A stretch of 64,000 bases of DNA, from contig NZ_OY762905.1 of NCBI RefSeq assembly GCF_963666525.1, positions 1 through 64,000 of the forward strand, read 5' to 3'. The first letter of the stretch is position 1. Each line of letters opens with the position of its first letter. Shown piece by piece: positions 9,497 through 18,555 of the stretch. The notes beneath the pieces are model-generated. The model saw only the letters and a program-made list of their open reading frames with translations, searched no databases and was not told the DNA's origin. The stretch is from an uncultured Cohaesibacter sp. (GTDB lineage Bacteria; Pseudomonadota; Alphaproteobacteria; Rhizobiales; Cohaesibacteraceae). The translations under genes and the position numbers were made by a program.

Positions 9497-10492
9497 ATGA
9501 GTTTTCTCGGATCCTTTTTCGATACCAGCAACGCCAGAGAGCTGCAGCAGCAGATGGCCCGCTTCCGCAAGGAACATCCGGACCTCGCCGCAGCCGAAGC
9601 CAAGCCGCGCATTGCGCTCTTTCTTGCCATTGCTGTCGCGTCGCTGTTTGCGTGGTTCTATCTGTTTGCCATGGTGGTCGACATGGCCCCGGACATGGAC
9701 ATGCGTTCCCTTGGGCCGGGTATGGCGGCCTTCAACGCCTTCAACAGTTTTGAAGCGCTCGACCCGACAACCCGCGCCTTTATCGCCGCTGTTTGCGCAC
9801 CATCCGCCGCCATCGGCCATTTCGGCATGCCCGGGCAGGGGGCCTGGGGGCTTCAGGATCTGATAATCGTTTTTGCCATGTGGGTAATGATGGCCATTGC
9901 CATGATGCTGCCTACGGCCGCGCCAATTCTCAAGAGCTACGCAGCGGTTCAGGAGACCAAGGGCCGCAAGACCGGCGCCTTCGGCATTCTCATGCTGGCA
10001 CTGGGCTATCTCAGCGTCTGGGTCGGTTTTGCCCTTTTGGCAACCCTGTTGCAGTGGGGCCTCACGGAAATCCAGACCATGTCCCCGGTCATGGCACCCG
10101 CTTCGATGGTCTTTTCCGCCTCGACGCTGCTGCTCGCCGGTATCTATCAGTTCACTGCCGCCAAGCAGGCCTGCCTGCTGCGCTGCCAGCTTCCCTTTCC
10201 CTATTTCAGTCGCCGAACCGAAAAGGGCTTTTTCCGGTCTTTCGCCGGATCCTACGTCATGGGACTGGAGCAGGGGCTTTTCTGCACCGGCTGCACATGG
10301 GCATTGATGGCGGTGATGTTCGCGGTCGGTGTGATGAATGTCATCTGGATGGCGGTCCTGGGCCTGCTCATGGGCATCGAGAAGGTGGTTCCCAATCCCT
10401 GGGTGACCCGCGGCATAGGTATTTTTCTCATAATCTGGGGCCTTCTGGTACTGTCCATATCACCAGCCGGACGCGCCATCTTCGGCATTTGA
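9497..10492 (+). CDS. DUF2182 predicted metal-binding integral membrane protein
   Basis: A 331-residue membrane protein with about seven hydrophobic helices. The DUF2182 signature is clear: MWVMMAIAMMLPTAAP in the first core helices, then YQFTAAKQACLLRCQLPF with two Cys, and GLFCTGCTWALM with two more Cys before a helix with MNVIWM. The Met, Cys and His pattern suggests a metal (perhaps copper) function, but the family is uncharacterised. An ATG at 9404 would add 31 residues that look low-complexity and non-homologous, so I prefer 9497, although neither start has a strong ribosome-binding sequence. It is followed on the same strand by pcs. Confidence 0.85.
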   Translation: MSFLGSFFDTSNARELQQQMARFRKEHPDLAAAEAKPRIALFLAIAVASLFAWFYLFAMVVDMAPDMDMRSLGPGMAAFNAFNSFEALDPTTRAFIAAVCAPSAAIGHFGMPGQGAWGLQDLIIVFAMWVMMAIAMMLPTAAPILKSYAAVQETKGRKTGAFGILMLALGYLSVWVGFALLATLLQWGLTEIQTMSPVMAPASMVFSASTLLLAGIYQFTAAKQACLLRCQLPFPYFSRRTEKGFFRSFAGSYVMGLEQGLFCTGCTWALMAVMFAVGVMNVIWMAVLGLLMGIEKVVPNPWVTRGIGIFLIIWGLLVLSISPAGRAIFGI

Positions 10493-10556
10493 TTTTTGTA
10501 GCGGATCGCGGTTGTTTCCGATTGCTTCCCACATCAGGATGGGCTAGGGACTGCGC

Positions 10557-11252
10557 ATGCAAAAACAAACCGCATTCCTCGTTCATCTGCTGACCGCCTC
10601 CGGCGCAGCCTTTGCCCTTTTGGCCACACTTGCCGCTTCGAATGGCGACTGGACAGCCCTGTTCTTCTGGCTGCTGGCCGCGCAATTCGTCGACGGCATC
10701 GATGGCCCGATCGCGCGCAAGATGCACGTGTCCACGGTTTTGCCCCACTGGAGCGGAAACAGCCTCGATTTCGTCATCGACTATGCAACCTATGTTTTCA
10801 TTCCGGCTTTTGCCTTCGTCAAGGCAGACCTGATGCCGGAACCCTACGGGCTGGTTGCCGCCGCCATCATCGTCGTAAGCGGCGGGCTCTACTTTGCCAA
10901 CGATCAGATGAAGGCTCCGTCCAACGCCTTTCGCGGCTTTCCTGCGGTCTGGAACGGAGTGCTGTTCTACTATTTCATTTTCACGCCGGATCCCGTGACG
11001 GGCTTCATCGTTCTGGTACTGCTGGCTGCCGGGCAGTTCATTCCCATCGAATTCGTCCATCCGGTACGGGTTAAATCCCTACGCCCGCTGACGCTGACTT
11101 TCGTTGCCGTATGGTCGGTCTTTGCCTGCCATGTTGTATTCAACAATATGGTCCCTACATCTATGGATCGCATCGCTCTGGCAATCAGCGGCCTGTATCT
11201 GTTTGCCATTGGACCACTGCTCCATTTCCGCAGGATCAGACCGCAAGGCTAG
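10557..11252 (+). CDS. pcs: Phosphatidylcholine synthase (CDP-diacylglycerol-choline O-phosphatidyltransferase)
   Basis: A 231-residue membrane enzyme that condenses choline with CDP-diacylglycerol to give phosphatidylcholine in one step, a route typical of host-associated and soil alphaproteobacteria. The modified CDP-alcohol phosphotransferase motif is complete: D46-G47, D49-G50, A53-R54, G67, D71 and D75, with the longer spacer before the Gly (HVSTVLPHWSG) that distinguishes Pcs from PssA and PgsA. Six to eight hydrophobic helices follow. AGGGA stands 6 bases before the ATG. It is 64 bp downstream of the DUF2182 gene and 67 bp upstream of terC on the same strand. Confidence 0.95.
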   Translation: MQKQTAFLVHLLTASGAAFALLATLAASNGDWTALFFWLLAAQFVDGIDGPIARKMHVSTVLPHWSGNSLDFVIDYATYVFIPAFAFVKADLMPEPYGLVAAAIIVVSGGLYFANDQMKAPSNAFRGFPAVWNGVLFYYFIFTPDPVTGFIVLVLLAAGQFIPIEFVHPVRVKSLRPLTLTFVAVWSVFACHVVFNNMVPTSMDRIALAISGLYLFAIGPLLHFRRIRPQG

Positions 11253-11253
11253 A

Positions 11254-11276
11254 CCGGATCCTGCTCCCGGATCCTG
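11254..11276. repeat. Tandem 10-bp repeat CCGGATCCTG, period 13
   Basis: Two exact copies of CCGGATCCTG at 11254-11263 and 11267-11276 start 2 bp after the pcs stop. Because GGATCC is self-complementary the two copies can also pair into a small hairpin. A minor feature, possibly affecting pcs-terC read-through. Confidence 0.6.
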
Positions 11277-11319
11277 CCGGCGCATGGCGTCGGCACTATA
11301 GCAAGAAAGCGGACTGACC

Positions 11320-12087
11320 ATGTTCATCCATCTTCTCGACGCAACCGTTCTGGCCAGTCTGCTGACACTGACTGCCATGGAAATCATTCTTGGCATCGAC
11401 AATGTGGTGTTCATTTCAGTTCTGGTCAGCAAACTGCCTACCCATATGGCCCAGAAGGCCCGCGCCATTGGCATCCTGCTCGCCCTGATCTTCCGCATCG
11501 GGCTGTTATTTGCTCTTTCCTGGCTCATCGGCTTGACCGATCCGGTCCTGTCGCTGTTCGATCGGGCCTTTTCCTGGCGTGACATCATCATGATTGCGGG
11601 CGGCGTGTTCCTCATCTACAAGGCGCTGACGGAAATCCATCTCGAACTTGAGTTCAGTCACGAGGAGGAAACGCGAATCCGCACCGGCCGGACGGAATAT
11701 GTCTTCGGGGCAGCCATCCTGCAGATCATTGTCATCGACCTCGTGTTCTCCATAGACTCCATAGTGACGGCCATCGGCATGGCCCAGCATATCGAGATCA
11801 TGATCGCCGCGATGGTCATTGCCATGGTCATCATGTATGCGGCATCCGGCCCCATCGCCCGGTTCATCGACAAGCACCAGACCACCAAGATGCTGGCCCT
11901 CAGCTTCCTGATGCTGATCGGCTTTGCCCTCATCGGTGATGGCGTCAGCCTGCACATCCCGCGCGGCTACATCTACGCCATGATGGGCTTTGCCGTATTG
12001 GTCGAGTTTCTCAATATCATTGCGCTGGATGCCCGCAGACGTAAAAGACTGGCGCAAATTGACGAGAGCAGGGGCGAGGCATCGTGA
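11320..12087 (+). CDS. TerC family integral membrane protein
   Basis: A 255-residue protein with seven or more hydrophobic helices and the two TerC hallmark acidic motifs: MEIILGIDNVVF near residues 20-31 and DLVFSIDSIVTAIGM near 142-156. These intramembrane Asp residues are associated with metal transport; family members have been linked to tellurite resistance and to manganese export or metal loading of secreted enzymes. The cytoplasmic loop HLELEFSHEEETR is acidic. It follows pcs by 67 bp and may be read from the same transcript. The substrate metal is not identifiable. Confidence 0.9.
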   Translation: MFIHLLDATVLASLLTLTAMEIILGIDNVVFISVLVSKLPTHMAQKARAIGILLALIFRIGLLFALSWLIGLTDPVLSLFDRAFSWRDIIMIAGGVFLIYKALTEIHLELEFSHEEETRIRTGRTEYVFGAAILQIIVIDLVFSIDSIVTAIGMAQHIEIMIAAMVIAMVIMYAASGPIARFIDKHQTTKMLALSFLMLIGFALIGDGVSLHIPRGYIYAMMGFAVLVEFLNIIALDARRRKRLAQIDESRGEAS

Positions 12088-12292
12088 TGCCGGTATAAAA
12101 GCTAGGCGAAGCGACGCTGAGACCATGGCCGGGTGGCCAACGCGGCCCATTTGCGCGCTGACCTCAAAAGTCCAAGGTGCCAATCCCCACAATCTGAACA
12201 GGTCCCGACAGTTGGCCTCCTCTCGCGCTTGTTTCATCCTCCTTTATATGTCAATGTCATAGCAAGAAAACATCAACTCAGGGAGCAGCACT

Positions 12293-13210
12293 CTGGACCG
12301 CGCTCGTCTTCTCTATTCCCCGGCTATGCGTTATTTTGCAGCGGTTGCCGAACATGGTGCAATCCGCGCGGCAAGCCGTGAACTCAATGTTGCCTCCTCA
12401 GCCGTCAATCGACAGATCCTCTGGCTCGAAGACAGCCTTGGTGTACCCCTGTTTGAACGGGTCGGTCGTCGTTTGCAGCTTTCACCTGCTGGTGAGATCC
12501 TGCTGCGCCACGTAAGGCATGTCCTACGTGATTTCGAACAGACCGCCTCCGAGCTCGACGCCCTGCGTGGCCTCAAGCGCGGGATCGTCCGGATTGCCAG
12601 CGTCGAGAGCGTAGCGACCGAACTGTTGTCTGATCTGGCCGCTTCCTTCGGCAAGACCTATCCCGACATTCAGTTGCGGATCACCGTGACCCATTCGGAC
12701 AACATCGCCCGGCAGATCATCGATTCTGACGCCGACATCGGCTTCTGCTTTGATCCCCCCGATGAGGATCTGCTGACGATCAATTATTCCCACGCTTTCG
12801 AGATCGGGGCCGTTGTCAACAAGAGCCATCCTCTTGCCCAGAAGACCGCCTGCAGCTTTGAGGACTGCCTTGATTTTCCAATCATCCTGCCGTCCCGCGG
12901 CCTGTCGCTGAGGACAGCTCTGGACCGTCTGCTCGCCAAGACCGAGAAAGAACCCTCGATCTTTGCCGAGGTCAGCACCCTGCAGATGATGCGCCGTCTA
13001 GCTGCCCGAGATCTTGGCGTCTGCTTCCAGACACGCATTGGTCTCAATGACTCGCTGGACCATGCTGAGCTGCGCTTCGTACCACTGACGGACGAGCAGT
13101 TGCACTACAACACCCTGTCTATTCTGACCCATCAGCAACGCAAGCTGAAGCTGGCTCCAGCCATGTTCCTGACCCATGCCCAGCAGTTCTTCAGCAAGCG
13201 ATTTTCCTGA
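12293..13210 (+). CDS. LysR family transcriptional regulator (possible CTG start)
   Basis: A LysR-type DNA-binding regulator of 294 residues from ATG 12326, or 305 from CTG 12293. The N-terminal winged helix-turn-helix reads FAAVAEHGAIRAASRELNV and is followed by SAVNRQILWLEDSLGVPLFER. The rest is the two-lobed effector domain. CTG 12293 gives LDRARLLYSPAMRYFAAVAE, matching the usual LysR N-terminus, and has AGGGAG 7 bases upstream, whereas ATG 12326 has no ribosome-binding sequence and truncates helix 1. It precedes the BMP transporter genes by 306 bp on the same strand and may control them, though that is inference. Confidence 0.85.
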   Translation: MDRARLLYSPAMRYFAAVAEHGAIRAASRELNVASSAVNRQILWLEDSLGVPLFERVGRRLQLSPAGEILLRHVRHVLRDFEQTASELDALRGLKRGIVRIASVESVATELLSDLAASFGKTYPDIQLRITVTHSDNIARQIIDSDADIGFCFDPPDEDLLTINYSHAFEIGAVVNKSHPLAQKTACSFEDCLDFPIILPSRGLSLRTALDRLLAKTEKEPSIFAEVSTLQMMRRLAARDLGVCFQTRIGLNDSLDHAELRFVPLTDEQLHYNTLSILTHQQRKLKLAPAMFLTHAQQFFSKRFS

Positions 13211-13516
13211 ATCATCCAGATCTGCACCAAACACATTTTGGGAACGATCAAACGGTCACTGATGACATTTTGTGCACATTGATTTGACCTGATTAAATTC
13301 CGTTCAAAAAATAAGGTAAAAGGTCAAAATTTTTGCGCCGAAAATAATTTTGCGTATGGATTGTCTCGGGAATGTCACTTAAACAGTGGGGGAACCCAAG
13401 CTGAGATGCAATTGGCGCGTTAGCGCACCTACACTGATTGCTGGAGAAGCATTCAGTGTTTTGCATTTCTGGAAATGATGAAAACCGTTTGATCCAAGCT
13501 CCGTAAACAGGTTGAG
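13211..13516 (+). promoter_or_regulatory. Leader/promoter region of the BMP-family transporter operon
   Basis: A 306-bp AT-richer stretch between the LysR gene and the transporter ATPase gene. It must hold the transporter promoter. The only strong structure is the hairpin at 13431-13459. I looked for a purine riboswitch core and did not find its conserved junction sequence. Confidence 0.5.
13431..13459 (+). promoter_or_regulatory. Stem-loop in the BMP operon leader
   Basis: ACACTGATTGCT and AGCATTCAGTGT pair over 12 positions with one internal T-T mismatch around a GGAGA loop. It lies 57 bp before the first start codon and is followed by TTTGCATTTCT. It may be an attenuator, an RNA-binding-protein site or an mRNA 5' stabiliser. 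Confidence 0.55.
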
Positions 13517-15109
13517 ATGACATCAGCTCCCTTACTTGAAGCCGAAGGCATAACCAAACGTTTCGGCACTCTTTTGGCAAATGATGCCGTGGATCTGGTC
13601 GTACAGCCGGGTGAAATCCACGCACTTCTGGGCGAGAACGGAGCTGGCAAATCGACCCTTGTGAAGATCCTTTATGGATCGCTCGAACCGACCGCCGGTC
13701 AGATCAACTGGAAAGGCAAAGAGGTTCGCCTGAAAGACCCCGCCGAGGCTCGAAAGCTTGGTATCGGCATGGTTTTCCAGCATTTTTCCCTGTTTGACAG
13801 CATGACTGTCGTCGAGAATATCGCACTCGCTCTGCCCAAGGGACAGAAGATGGCCGAGCTTTCCCGACGGATCGAGCAAGTCAGCGTCGAATATGGTCTG
13901 CCTCTCAAATCGAACAGCCTGGTGGCTGATCTTTCGGTTGGCGAGCGCCAGCGGATCGAGATCGTCCGCTGTCTGTTGCAAGACCCGCAGCTGATTATCA
14001 TGGACGAGCCGACTTCCGTGCTGACGCCGCAGGAAGCCGAACTGCTTTTCAAAACCCTTTTGAGACTGGCAGGTGAGGGGCGTTCGATCCTCTACATCAG
14101 CCATCGCCTCGAAGAGGTCAAACGCATTTGCGATACCGCCACCATCCTGCGTCATGGCAAGCTCGTTGCCCATTGCACTCCATCCGAAGAAACCGCTTCT
14201 TCACTTGCCAGCCTGATGGTCGGCACCAGCGTCAAGACCGTGCAGCGCGACAAGGTGGACTTTTCCGACGCGCCGGTTCTGCTGCGCCTTGATCATCTCG
14301 ATCTGCCAGCCTCAGGGCCGTTTGCCGTCGAACTCAATGGCATTTCTCTCGACCTCAAGGGCGGAGAAGTTGTTGCCATTGCCGGTGTTGCCGGTAACGG
14401 CCAGTCGGAACTGTTCGACGCCATCTCCGGCGAACGTGCAACGGCACTCGACTCGGTCATCATCGATGGTCACAGTGTCGGCAACAAGAGTATCACTGTG
14501 CGGCGCAAGCTCGGTGCGGCTTTCGTGCCGGAAGAACGCCTCAGTCATGCGGTCGTTCCCTCCTTGCGCCTGTCAGAAAACGTTTTGCTCACCCGACATG
14601 GATCGGAAGAGCCATCGATGATGCACAAGGGCGTGTTCATCAAGCGAACCAAATCCGGCAAGATCGGCCAGCGCATCGCCGAAAATTTCGATATCCGCAA
14701 GGGCGAACCAGACCCGCATGCCGGCAGTCTTTCCGGTGGCAACCTGCAGAAATTTGTCGTTGGTCGTGAGATCGACCGGTCGCCATCGGTGCTGATCGTC
14801 TCCCAGCCGACCTGGGGCGTGGACGCCGGGGCTGCGGCCCTCATCCGTCAGGCCCTGATCGATCTGGCGCGTGAAGGCTCCGCGGTTCTGGTCATTTCGC
14901 AGGATCTTGACGAGATTTTCGAAATCGCCGACCGCATCGCCGTCATCAACAAGGGCTCCCTGTCCGAGGCAAAACCGGTAGAAGACATGAGTCTGGAAAA
15001 GATTGGCCTGCTCATGGGCGGCGTTCATGGGGACGATGGCAGCATCGATATTCCGCCTGTGCCTGCAAACAATGGGGCAGCAGAAGATGGAGGCTCCAAT
15101 GCGGCTTGA
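13517..15109 (+). CDS. BMP-family (nucleoside-type) ABC transporter ATP-binding protein
   Basis: A 530-residue tandem ATPase of the RbsA/NupA type. The first domain is canonical: Walker A GENGAGKST near residue 38, signature LSVGERQ and Walker B LIIMDEPTS. The second is degenerate: its Walker A reads GVAGNGQSE, the signature LSGGNLQKF is kept, but Walker B reads LIVSQPTWG, replacing the catalytic Asp-Glu. One functional and one degenerate site is usual in this branch. It is the first gene of a four-gene uptake operon with two RbsC-like permeases and a BMP-type binding protein. BMP-family transporters carry nucleosides in characterised cases, so a nucleoside or purine is the likely cargo. Confidence 0.93.
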   Translation: MTSAPLLEAEGITKRFGTLLANDAVDLVVQPGEIHALLGENGAGKSTLVKILYGSLEPTAGQINWKGKEVRLKDPAEARKLGIGMVFQHFSLFDSMTVVENIALALPKGQKMAELSRRIEQVSVEYGLPLKSNSLVADLSVGERQRIEIVRCLLQDPQLIIMDEPTSVLTPQEAELLFKTLLRLAGEGRSILYISHRLEEVKRICDTATILRHGKLVAHCTPSEETASSLASLMVGTSVKTVQRDKVDFSDAPVLLRLDHLDLPASGPFAVELNGISLDLKGGEVVAIAGVAGNGQSELFDAISGERATALDSVIIDGHSVGNKSITVRRKLGAAFVPEERLSHAVVPSLRLSENVLLTRHGSEEPSMMHKGVFIKRTKSGKIGQRIAENFDIRKGEPDPHAGSLSGGNLQKFVVGREIDRSPSVLIVSQPTWGVDAGAAALIRQALIDLAREGSAVLVISQDLDEIFEIADRIAVINKGSLSEAKPVEDMSLEKIGLLMGGVHGDDGSIDIPPVPANNGAAEDGGSNAA

Positions 15110-16187
15110 AATGCAAAAACGCCAGTCTGCATCCCAGGCGATGTCATTGCTTTCGCCAGTGTTGGCGATCATTCTGACACTCCTGACCGGTGCCCTCATG
15201 TTCGGGCTGCTCGGCTTCAACCCGGGCAAGGCGCTTTATGTCTACTTCGTTGAGCCGCTGTTAGACCCGTGGAGTCTGCAGGAACTGGTGGTCAAGGCCT
15301 CGCCGCTGATCCTCATCGCAGTTGGCCTGACGATCTGCTACCGCTCAAACAATTGGAACATTGGCGCTGAAGGCCAGTTCACCATTGGAGCGATCTGCGG
15401 TTCGGTCCTGCCGATCATGTTCCCGGATTTCCAGAACTACGCCGTCTTCCCGATCATGCTGGCCATGGGCGCCATCGGCGGTGCTCTGTTTGCCTACATT
15501 CCGGCGCTACTGAAAAACCGCTTTGCTACCAACGAGATCCTCACCAGTCTGATGCTGACCTATGTCGCACTGCTGCTGCTCGACTTCATCGTGCGCGGCC
15601 CGTGGAAGGATCCGGAGGGCTACAACTTCCCTGAAAGCCGTCTGTTCCATAGCTACGCGCAGGCTCCAAGCCTGTTTGAAGGTGGCCGCATGCATATCGG
15701 CGCCTTGTTTGCCGTTATCGCCGCAGTCGTGGTGTTTGTGTTGTTCATTCGCACCCTCAAGGGGTTCGAGATCAAAGTCATTGGCGAAACACCGAGGGCA
15801 GGAAACTTTGCCGGCTTCTCAAAGGAGCGCATGACCGTCTTCGCCTTCCTCGTGTCCGGTGCCCTCACAGGCCTTGCCGGTATCCTGGAAGTGTCCGGCC
15901 CGATCGGCCAGCTGCGCCCGACGATTTCTCCCGGCTACGGCTTCACTGCCATTATCGTTGCCTTTCTGGGGCGTCTCAACCCCATTGGCGCGATCTTTGC
16001 CGGGCTTTTGCTGGCACTGTCCTATCTCGGAGGCGAGGCTGCCCAGGTTGATCTTGGAATCTCGGAGAAGACGGCCAAGGCGTTCCAGGGCATCCTGCTG
16101 TTTTATGTGCTGGCCTGTGACACCCTCATTCACTATCGTATCCGCATCGTCTTCAGCAACAAGACGCAGGTAAAAGAGGTCGCATGA
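15099..16187 (+). CDS. BMP-family ABC transporter permease, first subunit
   Basis: A 362-residue inner-membrane permease of the branched-chain/ribose class with eight to ten helices. The signature ICYRSNNWNIGAEGQFTIGA near residue 80 is typical of the NupP-type subunit of nucleoside transporters, as is IGETPRAGNFAGFS in a cytoplasmic loop. The frame is open further left, but the ATG at 15099 has GGAGG just before it and overlaps the ATPase stop by 11 bp, a usual sign of translational coupling. It forms the channel together with the next gene. Confidence 0.93.
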   Translation: MRLEMQKRQSASQAMSLLSPVLAIILTLLTGALMFGLLGFNPGKALYVYFVEPLLDPWSLQELVVKASPLILIAVGLTICYRSNNWNIGAEGQFTIGAICGSVLPIMFPDFQNYAVFPIMLAMGAIGGALFAYIPALLKNRFATNEILTSLMLTYVALLLLDFIVRGPWKDPEGYNFPESRLFHSYAQAPSLFEGGRMHIGALFAVIAAVVVFVLFIRTLKGFEIKVIGETPRAGNFAGFSKERMTVFAFLVSGALTGLAGILEVSGPIGQLRPTISPGYGFTAIIVAFLGRLNPIGAIFAGLLLALSYLGGEAAQVDLGISEKTAKAFQGILLFYVLACDTLIHYRIRIVFSNKTQVKEVA

Positions 16188-17107
16188 TGGATTTTGCTGA
16201 TGCCTTGCTGGTCTCTATCGTAACCGCATCCACGCCACTGTTGCTGGCAGCTATCGGCGAGCTGGTCGTTGAACGGTCTGGCGTGCTGAACCTCGGCGTC
16301 GAGGGCATGATGATCATGGGGGCCGTCTGCGCCTTTGCAACGTCCCTGACGACCGGCAACCCGTATCTGGGCATCGTCGCCGGTATCCTTGGCGGAGCGG
16401 CCATGTCGTTGCTTTTTGCCTTCCTGACACTCGGGCTGGTGGCCAACCAGTATGCGACGGGGCTTGCGCTCAGTCTGCTCGGCCTTGGCTTTTCAGGTAT
16501 GATCGGCGAGAACTATGTCGGTACTCCGGGCGTCAAACTGCCAACGCTGGACATTCCCGTGCTTTCAGACCTACCGGTGGTGGGGGACGCGCTGTTCAAT
16601 CAGGATATCCTGTTCTATGTGGCGATCCTTCTGGTAGTTTTCGTCAGCTGGCTGCTGTTCAAGAGCCGTTGGGGTCTGATCCTGCGCGCCGTTGGTGAAA
16701 ACCACAATTCGGCTCACGCACTTGGCTATAACGTCAATCGCGTTCGCCTCTATGCCGTGTTGTTCGGCGGCGTCTGCTCGGGACTTTCCGGAGCCTATCT
16801 GTCGCTAGTCTACACCAATCTCTGGATCGAGAACATGACGGCTGGCCGTGGCTGGATCGCGCTGGCACTCGTGGTGTTCGCCTCGTGGCTGCCATGGCGA
16901 ACCATTGCCGGGGCCTATCTGTTCGGCGCCGTGTTGATCCTGCAGTTCCATGCGCAGGGCGCGGGCTGGGAAGTTCCGTCCCAGCTGCTGTCGGCCCTAC
17001 CATATCTTGCAACAATCGTTGCGCTTGTATTCATTTCCCGCAACCGTACAGTTGCACGGGTCAATACTCCTTCCTGTCTGGGACAATCCTTTGTTCCAGA
17101 CCGCTGA
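16184..17107 (+). CDS. BMP-family ABC transporter permease, second subunit
   Basis: A 307-residue permease, the NupQ-type partner. Near its N-terminus it has IGELVVERSGVLNLGVEG, a hallmark of this subunit, and later GENHNSAHALGYNVNRVR, the cytoplasmic coupling loop. The start ATG overlaps the previous stop by 4 bp (ATGA). Helices continue to within 25 residues of the C-terminus. The 144 bp between this gene and the binding protein contain no terminator that I can see, so all four genes may share a transcript. Confidence 0.93.
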   Translation: MMDFADALLVSIVTASTPLLLAAIGELVVERSGVLNLGVEGMMIMGAVCAFATSLTTGNPYLGIVAGILGGAAMSLLFAFLTLGLVANQYATGLALSLLGLGFSGMIGENYVGTPGVKLPTLDIPVLSDLPVVGDALFNQDILFYVAILLVVFVSWLLFKSRWGLILRAVGENHNSAHALGYNVNRVRLYAVLFGGVCSGLSGAYLSLVYTNLWIENMTAGRGWIALALVVFASWLPWRTIAGAYLFGAVLILQFHAQGAGWEVPSQLLSALPYLATIVALVFISRNRTVARVNTPSCLGQSFVPDR

Positions 17108-17251
17108 TGACCAATAGCTGGTCATCCTCTGTCATTCAGATGGCAGCAACAAACATTGCCCTGATTTTCAAAAGCAGGGCATTGAAAAAGCAAGCAAGAC
17201 TCAGAACATGATCCGAAACCCGGGTCACGCAATGAAAGAGGGATGCAACAA

Positions 17252-18322
17252 ATGCGTAAACTATTCGCAGCGGCAGCAGCCGTCGCTCTGGGCCTGACCG
17301 CCTCTTTGGGCGCACAGGCTGCTGACAAAACCAAAGTCGGTTTCGTCTACGTCGGTCCGGTCGGTGACATGGGCTGGTCCTACCAGCACGATCAGGGCCG
17401 TCAGGCTATCGAAAAGAAATTCGGCGACAAGGTTGAAACCACCTTCGTCGAAAGCGTATCCGAAGGCCCGGATGCCGAGCGCGTCATCGAAAAGCTGGCT
17501 CGCGCTGGCAACAACATCATCTTCACCACGTCCTTTGGCTACATGAACCCGACCCTTAAGGTCGCTGCCAAATATCCGGATGTGAAGTTCGAGCATGCCA
17601 CTGGCTACAAGCGTGCAGACAACGTCTCCACCTACGGCGCACGTTTCTATGAAGGCCGTTACATTCTCGGCCAGATTGCTGCCAAGATGACCAAGACCAA
17701 GACCATTGGTTACATCGGCGCAACCCCGATTCCTGAAGTCGTTCGCGGCATCAACTCCTTCATGCTCGGCGCACAGTCCATCGATCCTGAGCTCAAGGTC
17801 AAGATCATCTGGATCAACAGCTGGTTCGACCCGGGCAAGGAAGCAGACGCTGCCAAGGCTCTCATCGACCAGGGCGCCGACATCCTCGTACAGCACACCG
17901 ACTCCGCAGCTCCTTTGCAGGTTGCAGCTGAACGCGGTGTTCTGGGCTTCGGTCAGGCTTCCGACATGATCAAGTTTGCTCCGAAGAACCAGTTGACCGC
18001 CATCGTCGACCATTGGGACGAATATTACATTTCCCGCGTACAGGCTGTCATGGACGGTACCTGGAAGTCTGAAGACACCTGGGGTGGCTTCGACAAGGAA
18101 ATGGTTCACATGGCTGAATTCACCAACATGCCGGAAGACGTAGCCAAAATGGCTGCTGAAACCGAAGCCAAGATCAAGTCTGGTGAACTGCATCCGTTCA
18201 AGGGCCCGATCTACAAGCAGGACGGCACGCTGGTTGTCAAAGAGGGTGAAACCCTTGACGACGGCACCCTGCTTGGCATGAACTGGTATGTCAAAGGCAT
18301 CGACGGCAAAGTGCCGGAATGA
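17252..18322 (+). CDS. BMP-family ABC transporter substrate-binding protein
   Basis: A 356-residue periplasmic protein with a Sec signal peptide ending AQA at residue 23. The mature start KTKVGFVYVGPVGDMGWSYQHDQGR carries the BMP/PnrA family motif (GDxGWxxxHxxG), and SFGYMNPTLKVAAKYPDVKFEHATGY is the second family landmark. There is no lipobox Cys, so it is soluble rather than a lipoprotein like PnrA. AGAGGG lies 9 bases before ATG 17252; an ATG at 17243 directly follows that sequence and is less likely. Being last in the operon is unusual for a binding protein that must be abundant; it may have its own promoter in the 144-bp gap. Confidence 0.94.
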   Translation: MRKLFAAAAAVALGLTASLGAQAADKTKVGFVYVGPVGDMGWSYQHDQGRQAIEKKFGDKVETTFVESVSEGPDAERVIEKLARAGNNIIFTTSFGYMNPTLKVAAKYPDVKFEHATGYKRADNVSTYGARFYEGRYILGQIAAKMTKTKTIGYIGATPIPEVVRGINSFMLGAQSIDPELKVKIIWINSWFDPGKEADAAKALIDQGADILVQHTDSAAPLQVAAERGVLGFGQASDMIKFAPKNQLTAIVDHWDEYYISRVQAVMDGTWKSEDTWGGFDKEMVHMAEFTNMPEDVAKMAAETEAKIKSGELHPFKGPIYKQDGTLVVKEGETLDDGTLLGMNWYVKGIDGKVPE

Positions 18323-18356
18323 TAACGCCTTAGCCTGAAACATCGGCTTGAATCCG

Positions 18357-18392
18357 TCTCCTCCGAACGATCGTTTCGGAGGAGATTTTTTT
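18357..18392 (+). terminator. Rho-independent terminator of the BMP transporter operon
   Basis: TCTCCTCCGAACGA pairs with TCGTTTCGGAGGAGA (one bulged base), followed by seven T. It begins 34 bp past the binding-protein stop. Confidence 0.93.
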
Positions 18393-18555
18393 GCAAAAGG
18401 GTCTGCTTTTCGCAGCACCGCCCCTAAAATACGGCCAGACAAGACCATAGGATTGGCCCTTATACATTAGAACTAGTACATTGCACTGGTACACTTGACT
18501 TATTGCAATTTCTACCTGCTTGGAGCAATATGTCCCTCGTTGATATTTTATCACC

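Noticed and set aside
13211..13516. Purine riboswitch ahead of the nucleoside-type transporter
   Set aside because: The conserved three-way junction sequence is not present; only a single hairpin is visible.
13293..13625. Leftward open frame of 110 codons across the BMP operon leader
   Set aside because: Covers the promoter and the start of the ATPase gene; Cys/Phe-rich with no family resemblance.
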